A stretch of 64,000 nucleotides of DNA from Aneurinibacillus soli (GTDB taxonomy: Bacteria; Bacillota; Bacilli; Aneurinibacillales; Aneurinibacillaceae): contig NZ_AP017312.1 of the NCBI RefSeq assembly GCF_002355375.1, positions 594,001 through 658,000 on the forward strand. Direction: 5' to 3'. Shown piece by piece: positions 60,291 to 64,000 of this stretch. The position numbers were made by a program, and so were the translations under genes. The notes below the pieces were generated by a model that was given only the letters and a program-made list of their open reading frames with translations, did not search any database and had not been told where the DNA came from. Every line of letters begins with the position of its first letter. The first letter of the stretch is position 1.

Positions 60291-61505
60291 ATGGCGCCTA
60301 AAAAAGGTCGTTATCTCTTCACATCTGAATCCGTAACAGAAGGACATCCGGATAAGATTTGTGACCAGGTTTCCGATGCAATTCTTGATGCAATTCTTGA
60401 AAAAGACGCAAATGCCCGCGTAGCGGCTGAAACATCTGTTACGACAGGTATGGTGCTCGTAGCAGGCGAGATTACAACAAGCTGCTATGTAGACATCCCA
60501 AAAGTCGTGCGTGAGACGATCCGTGAGATCGGTTACACACGTGCGAAATACGGTTTTGACGCGGACACATGCGCGGTGCTTACATCTATTGACGAACAGT
60601 CTCCAGATATTGCACAAGGTGTCGATCAGGCACTGGAAGCGCGTGAAGGCCAGATGACAGATGAACAAATCGAAGCAATCGGTGCAGGGGATCAGGGCCT
60701 GATGTTCGGGTTTGCGTGCAATGAAACACCTGAACTCATGCCGCTTCCGATCTCGTTGTCTCATCAACTGTCCCGCCGCTTAGCGGAAGTCCGCAAGAAC
60801 GGTACACTCGCGTACCTTCGCCCGGATGGTAAAACACAAGTAACGGTGGAATACGAAGGAGATAAGCCGGTTCGTGTTGACACAATCGTTATCTCGACGC
60901 AACATGACCCAGCTGCAACGCTTGAGCAGATCCAAAAAGATCTGAAAGAGCACGTCATCGCTCCGATTGTTTCCGCAGACTTGCTTGATGAGAATACAAA
61001 ATACTTCATCAACCCGACAGGCCGTTTCGTAATTGGCGGACCGCAGGGGGATGCGGGTCTTACAGGCCGCAAAATCATCGTGGACACATACGGTGGATAC
61101 GCTCGCCACGGCGGCGGTGCATTCTCCGGTAAAGATCCGACGAAAGTTGACCGTTCTGGTGCATATGCAGCACGCTATGTTGCGAAAAACATCGTAGCAG
61201 CTGGTCTTGCAGACAAGTGTGAGGTACAAGTGGCATATGCAATCGGGGTTGCACAGCCTGTATCCATCAATGTTGATACATTTGGCACAGGTAAAGTAGA
61301 AGAAGAAGTTCTCGTTGAGCTTGTTCGCAAAAACTTCGATCTTCGCCCGGCTGGTATCATCAAGGCACTCGACCTTCGCCGCCCGATCTACCGCAATACA
61401 GCGGCATATGGACACTTTGGCCGAAATGATCTGAATGTTCCATGGGAAAATACAGATAAAGCCGAAATCCTCAAAAAAGAAGCAGCTGAGTTTACGACAA
61501 ACTAA
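60291..61505 (+). CDS. metK: S-adenosylmethionine synthetase
   Basis: 404 aa from ATG 60291; AAAGGAGG lies eight nt upstream, while GTG 60285 would be too close. It makes SAM from methionine and ATP. Motifs: [17 protein letters not shown] (methionine/ATP), [31 protein letters not shown] and the [18 protein letters not shown] end. SAM made here serves the several methyltransferases in the glycan cluster among others, and feeds back through the S-box leader. Confidence 0.98.
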   Translation: MAPKKGRYLFTSESVTEGHPDKICDQVSDAILDAILEKDANARVAAETSVTTGMVLVAGEITTSCYVDIPKVVRETIREIGYTRAKYGFDADTCAVLTSIDEQSPDIAQGVDQALEAREGQMTDEQIEAIGAGDQGLMFGFACNETPELMPLPISLSHQLSRRLAEVRKNGTLAYLRPDGKTQVTVEYEGDKPVRVDTIVISTQHDPAATLEQIQKDLKEHVIAPIVSADLLDENTKYFINPTGRFVIGGPQGDAGLTGRKIIVDTYGGYARHGGGAFSGKDPTKVDRSGAYAARYVAKNIVAAGLADKCEVQVAYAIGVAQPVSINVDTFGTGKVEEEVLVELVRKNFDLRPAGIIKALDLRRPIYRNTAAYGHFGRNDLNVPWENTDKAEILKKEAAEFTTN

Positions 61506-61518
61506 AATATACAAACCA

Positions 61519-61560
61519 AAAGACCCATCACTGTAATAGTGTATGGGTCTTGTTTTGTTT
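61519..61560 (+). terminator. Terminator after metK
   Basis: AAGACCCATCACTGT-type left arm pairs with ATAGTGTATGGGTCTT, then TGTTTTGTTT. Confidence 0.9.
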
Positions 61561-61572
61561 GCGTGGGATGAA

Positions 61573-61581
61573 TGATACAAT
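61573..61581 (+). promoter_or_regulatory. Extended -10 promoter for degSU
   Basis: TG-A-TACAAT at 61573-61581; a T-rich stretch lies at the -35 position. It stands 85 nt before degS. Confidence 0.45.
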
Positions 61582-61636
61582 GTATTGAAGGATTTTACCC
61601 GTATCCTGTTGAAACAGTGAGAACAGGAGGGGCTTA

Positions 61637-61669
61637 ATGGCTAGCGATGTGGAAAGGGGATTTCAATGA
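61637..61669 (+). CDS. 10-codon leader peptide overlapping degS
   Basis: ATG 61637 with a strong site (AGGAGGGG ending 61632) encodes MASDVERGFQ and stops with TGA at 61667-61669, which overlaps the degS ATG (61666-61668) as ATGA. degS has its own site (AAAGGGG) inside this frame. Translation of the leader could therefore couple to degS. Confidence 0.5.
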   Translation: MASDVERGFQ

Positions 61670-62841
61670 GCGAGGCAAATATCGACATTCAGCTTTTGGA
61701 CGATGTGATGAATAAGACGGTAGTTTCCGTAGAGGAAAGCAAAGAGAAAATCTTTGAAATCGCGGAAAATGCTCATAAAGAAAACAACTTCATCACCCTC
61801 GAACTTGAAACGCTGCGCAACGAAATCGATCTCGTCATTACACAAACGGACGAGTTGGAATGGAAAGCGAAGCAAGCGCGGCAACGCCTGGCTAACATCA
61901 GTCGCGGCTTTAAACGGTATAGTGAGCTTGAGATCCGTGAAGCGTATGAGATGGCTAGCCAGATGCAGATCCAGCTTTCTCTTTCCCGTGATAAGGAAAA
62001 GCATCTTCGCGAGCGGCGGGATGAACTTGAGCGCCGCCACCGTAATATCCTAAACACCATTGAAAAATCAGAGAATCTGATTTCCCAGATGGGCATTGTG
62101 CTTAATTACCTGCAGGGTGACTTGCGCAAGGTAGGGATTGCCCTCGAATCCGCCCATCATCATCAATTACTGGGCATCCAGATTATTCAGGCACAGGAAG
62201 AGGAGCGTAAGCGTGTAGCCCGGGATATTCATGATGGCCCCGCCCAGTCGATGGCGAATGTGGCGCTGCGCAGTGAAATTGTAGAAAAAATGCTAAATCA
62301 GAACCGGATTGATGAAGCAAAAGTGGAACTCCGGTTATTAAAAGAGCTGACAAGGGCAAGTCTGGTAGATGTACGCAAGATTATTTTTGATCTGCGACCA
62401 ATGGCCCTAGATGACCTTGGTCTCACTCCTACCCTGAGAAAGTACCTCGAAGAATATGAGAAGCGGCATCACATTGAAACTAAACTCACTCTCTTAAGTC
62501 CTGAACGCCGCCTGCAAAGTTCGATTGAAGTGGCGGTGTTCCGGTTGATTCAGGAGTCGCTTAACAATACAGCCAAGCATGCAAACGCGAAGCAGGTAGA
62601 AGTAAAACTTGAGTTCAAGCCAAACAAGGTGCTCTTTATGGTAGCGGACAATGGCATTGGATTTGAGAAGCAGGCCAAAGGAGAGCGACCACAGTTTGGC
62701 ATTATGGGCATGCAGGAGCGTGTCAAATTATTGCAGGGTACGATGAAGATCGAATCGAAGCCAGGGAAAGGCACCATACTGTTTTTCGGAATTCCCCTTC
62801 GTATCGAAGAAAACACGAAAGCTGGAGGTAGTGAAAAATGA
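61666..62841 (+). CDS. degS: Cytoplasmic sensor histidine kinase DegS
   Basis: 391 aa, close to Bacillus DegS. No membrane segment. A long coiled-coil sensor region (~10-180) leads to the HisKA_3 dimerisation helix with the phosphorylated H189 in RDIHDGPAQSMANVALR, and a HATPase domain with N box ESLNNTAKHA and G box DNGIGFEKQ, then FGIMGMQERV. It phosphorylates DegU, which controls exoenzymes, motility, competence and biofilm matrix in Bacillus. The stop overlaps degU by 4 nt. Confidence 0.97.
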   Translation: MSEANIDIQLLDDVMNKTVVSVEESKEKIFEIAENAHKENNFITLELETLRNEIDLVITQTDELEWKAKQARQRLANISRGFKRYSELEIREAYEMASQMQIQLSLSRDKEKHLRERRDELERRHRNILNTIEKSENLISQMGIVLNYLQGDLRKVGIALESAHHHQLLGIQIIQAQEEERKRVARDIHDGPAQSMANVALRSEIVEKMLNQNRIDEAKVELRLLKELTRASLVDVRKIIFDLRPMALDDLGLTPTLRKYLEEYEKRHHIETKLTLLSPERRLQSSIEVAVFRLIQESLNNTAKHANAKQVEVKLEFKPNKVLFMVADNGIGFEKQAKGERPQFGIMGMQERVKLLQGTMKIESKPGKGTILFFGIPLRIEENTKAGGSEK

Positions 62842-63554
62842 CAGACCAAAATATTTCAATCTTACTTGTAGATGACCACAAACTGTTTCGGGAAGGCGTG
62901 AAGCGTATTCTCGAGATGGAAGAGCACTTCACGATTGTAGGAGAAGCATCGGATGGAGAAGAAGCGTGCGAGATGGCAGCGAACCTCCAGGCGGACGTTA
63001 TTTTGATGGACATTAACATGCCGAAGATGACAGGTGTACAAGCTACACAGCGTATCAAGGAGCGTGCGCCCGAATCCCGCATTATTATTTTGTCGATTCA
63101 TGACGATGAGAACTACGTGTACAAATCCCTTCGCTCCGGTGCTGCCGGCTATTTGTTGAAGGAGATGGATTCGGATGCGCTGATCGAAGCGATCAATGCA
63201 GTAGCGAACGGCGAATCGTACGTTCACCCGAAAGTCACCGGGAAACTCATTACTGAATTCCGTCGCCTGAGCACGATTGAGCACAGCCACGAAGAAAATG
63301 TGCTTTTAAGTGATATTAGTGATCTTGGCGGCAGCGAGAAGGAAAGTAATATTCTTGCGTTAACGCCTCGCGAGCGTGAAGTGCTGCAGCTCATGGCAGA
63401 AGGCAAGAGCAACCGCGTGATTGGGGAAGAATTGTTCATTAGTGAGAAGACAGTTAAGAACCACGTTAGCAGCATCCTGCAGAAGTTAGATGTACAGGAC
63501 CGCACGCAGGCCGTTGTCATGTCGATCAAAAACGGCTGGGTGAAGCTCTCCTAA
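62838..63554 (+). CDS. degU: Response regulator DegU
   Basis: 238 aa. Receiver domain 1-125 with acidic pocket VDDH, phospho-acceptor D58 in VILMDINMPKM and K in LKEMDSD; LuxR-type helix-turn-helix ~170-238 (LTPREREVLQLMAEGKSNRVIGEELFISEKTVKNHVSSIL). It binds promoters of secreted enzyme, flagellar and, unphosphorylated, the comK gene in Bacillus. Translation is coupled to degS through ATGA at 62838. A ComK-like gene lies in this window at 47165. Confidence 0.97.
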   Translation: MTDQNISILLVDDHKLFREGVKRILEMEEHFTIVGEASDGEEACEMAANLQADVILMDINMPKMTGVQATQRIKERAPESRIIILSIHDDENYVYKSLRSGAAGYLLKEMDSDALIEAINAVANGESYVHPKVTGKLITEFRRLSTIEHSHEENVLLSDISDLGGSEKESNILALTPREREVLQLMAEGKSNRVIGEELFISEKTVKNHVSSILQKLDVQDRTQAVVMSIKNGWVKLS

Positions 63555-63582
63555 TTTTCCTGTTTTTACTCGTATGTCCTGT

Positions 63583-63630
63583 CACTCCTCCCTTTTATTT
63601 CGCATATATATGGAATAAAGGAGGGGAGTG
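63583..63630 (+). promoter_or_regulatory. Hairpin covering the ribosome site of the next gene
   Basis: 63583-63599 pairs with 63614-63630 (14 of 17 positions, others partly G-U). The right arm contains AAAGGAGGGGAG, the ribosome site of ATG 63633. It could be a weak degU terminator that also limits translation. Confidence 0.5.
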
Positions 63631-63632
63631 CA

Positions 63633-63953
63633 ATGGGGCCTGGAATGATACTGGCTGTTACAGCTGCGGTGTACCTCATTGTCACCTGGCTATTGCGTTG
63701 GGGTGTGAACTGGCTTCTTGGCAGTGCGCCGGTGGAAGCCGAATGTCTTACTGGGCCACATGCGGCGTTTAACATGTGTGCGCCTATGGATCAAGTGGAA
63801 TATGCAGCGTATTATACGGCATGGTACTCTCTGATAGAAGGAATTCCGGCTGTGCTGTATGTAGTAAGGGGTCTGGCAGAGGAGGAAGCGGATCAGCAGT
63901 TGCTTGAGCATGCGCTTTGCCGCTGGCCTAATTTACTGGTTGTTCAAGAATAA
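63633..63953 (+). CDS. Small membrane protein of unknown function
   Basis: 106 aa, ATG with a very strong but possibly hidden ribosome site. One membrane segment (about 5-28), then a soluble part with two cysteines (ECLTGP, FNMCAPMDQ) and a helical end (DQQLLEHALCRWPNLLVVQ). No family recognised. It follows degU by 78 nt and is closed by a terminator, so it is probably a separate small unit or the last gene of the degSU transcript. Confidence 0.65.
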   Translation: MGPGMILAVTAAVYLIVTWLLRWGVNWLLGSAPVEAECLTGPHAAFNMCAPMDQVEYAAYYTAWYSLIEGIPAVLYVVRGLAEEEADQQLLEHALCRWPNLLVVQE

Positions 63954-63968
63954 TTTTATATACATGAC

Positions 63969-64000
63969 AAAAAGCGAGGGGAATCGATTCCCTTCGCTTT
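63969..64000 (+). terminator. Terminator at the window end
   Basis: AAAGCGAGGG-GAATCGATTC-CCTTCGCTTT is nearly self-complementary over its length; the T tract runs past the window edge. Confidence 0.8.

Noticed and set aside
1-64000. tRNA, rRNA, CRISPR, phage integrase or complete insertion sequence
   Set aside because: None was found by eye; no cloverleaf, rRNA block or transposase/integrase frame is seen.

Overview
The window is a chromosomal stretch from a Gram-positive, endospore-forming, flagellated, S-layer-bearing member of the Bacilli. Gene content and order point to the Paenibacillaceae, most likely Aneurinibacillus (inference; no search was run). The evidence is the block spoIID-spoIIQ-spoIIID-mbl-flhO-flhP, an alaR/alaT pair, degS-degU, an S-box riboswitch before metK, and a glycan locus holding both D-glycero-D-manno-heptose and rhamnose genes. 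S-layer glycans with those two sugars are known from Aneurinibacillus thermoaerophilus.

Layout. Positions 1-5.2 kb hold the sporulation, cell-shape and flagellar block. 5.3-7.0 kb: Lrp-type regulator plus aminotransferase. 7.1-9.5 kb: two wall-polymer glycosyltransferases (TagA/WecG type and TagO type) and a VanZ-family protein. 9.7-11.1 kb: phosphoglucose isomerase. 11.3-35.6 kb: one very long, tightly packed, same-strand S-layer/surface glycan cluster with many 4-nt overlaps and no internal terminator seen. It contains an ABC exporter (wzm/wzt), a three-domain WsaE-like transferase, the heptose set (hddA, gmhA, hddC, gmhB), an AT-rich block (large membrane protein, WbqC, GT2), a module for a modified 4-amino-4,6-dideoxy sugar (PglD/NeuD-like acyltransferase, BKACE enzyme, 45-aa Trm112-like protein, WecE), rmlA/C/B/D, a GT2, a WsaP-like initiating transferase, a TPR protein and an O-antigen-ligase-like protein.

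35.6-36.9 kb is a long non-coding region with two long palindromic elements, two tandem ECF-type promoters inside a 64-bp direct repeat, a sigma-A promoter and a structured leader. It feeds a secreted S-layer-like protein (36.9-39.2 kb) and a TolC-family protein. 40.4-42.4 kb (minus strand): PQQ-propeller/SLH protein. 42.7-47.0 kb: MarR-controlled efflux operon with two adaptors and a DHA2 transporter. 47.2-49.3 kb: ComK-like protein, sigma-70 family factor and SlaP-type S-layer assembly protein. 49.5-54.6 kb: SLH protein, a 7 x 68-aa repeat protein and a gene remnant. 54.9-57.8 kb (minus strand): coiled-coil protein and an SGNH/MBOAT O-acetylation pair. 57.9-64 kb: S41 protease, small exported protein, SAM riboswitch-metK, degSU and a small membrane protein.

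Most of the window therefore serves the cell envelope: making, exporting, ligating and decorating glycans, and making and anchoring surface proteins. The most unusual signals are (1) a family of 140-220-bp nested palindromes, present as two head-to-head pairs at 322-742 and 35713-36288; (2) the BKACE + acyltransferase + WecE module, which may make a sugar with an unusual N-acyl group; (3) the tandem ECF promoters before the S-layer gene; and (4) a ComK-like gene beside a sigma factor whose Shine-Dalgarno lies in a perfect hairpin.
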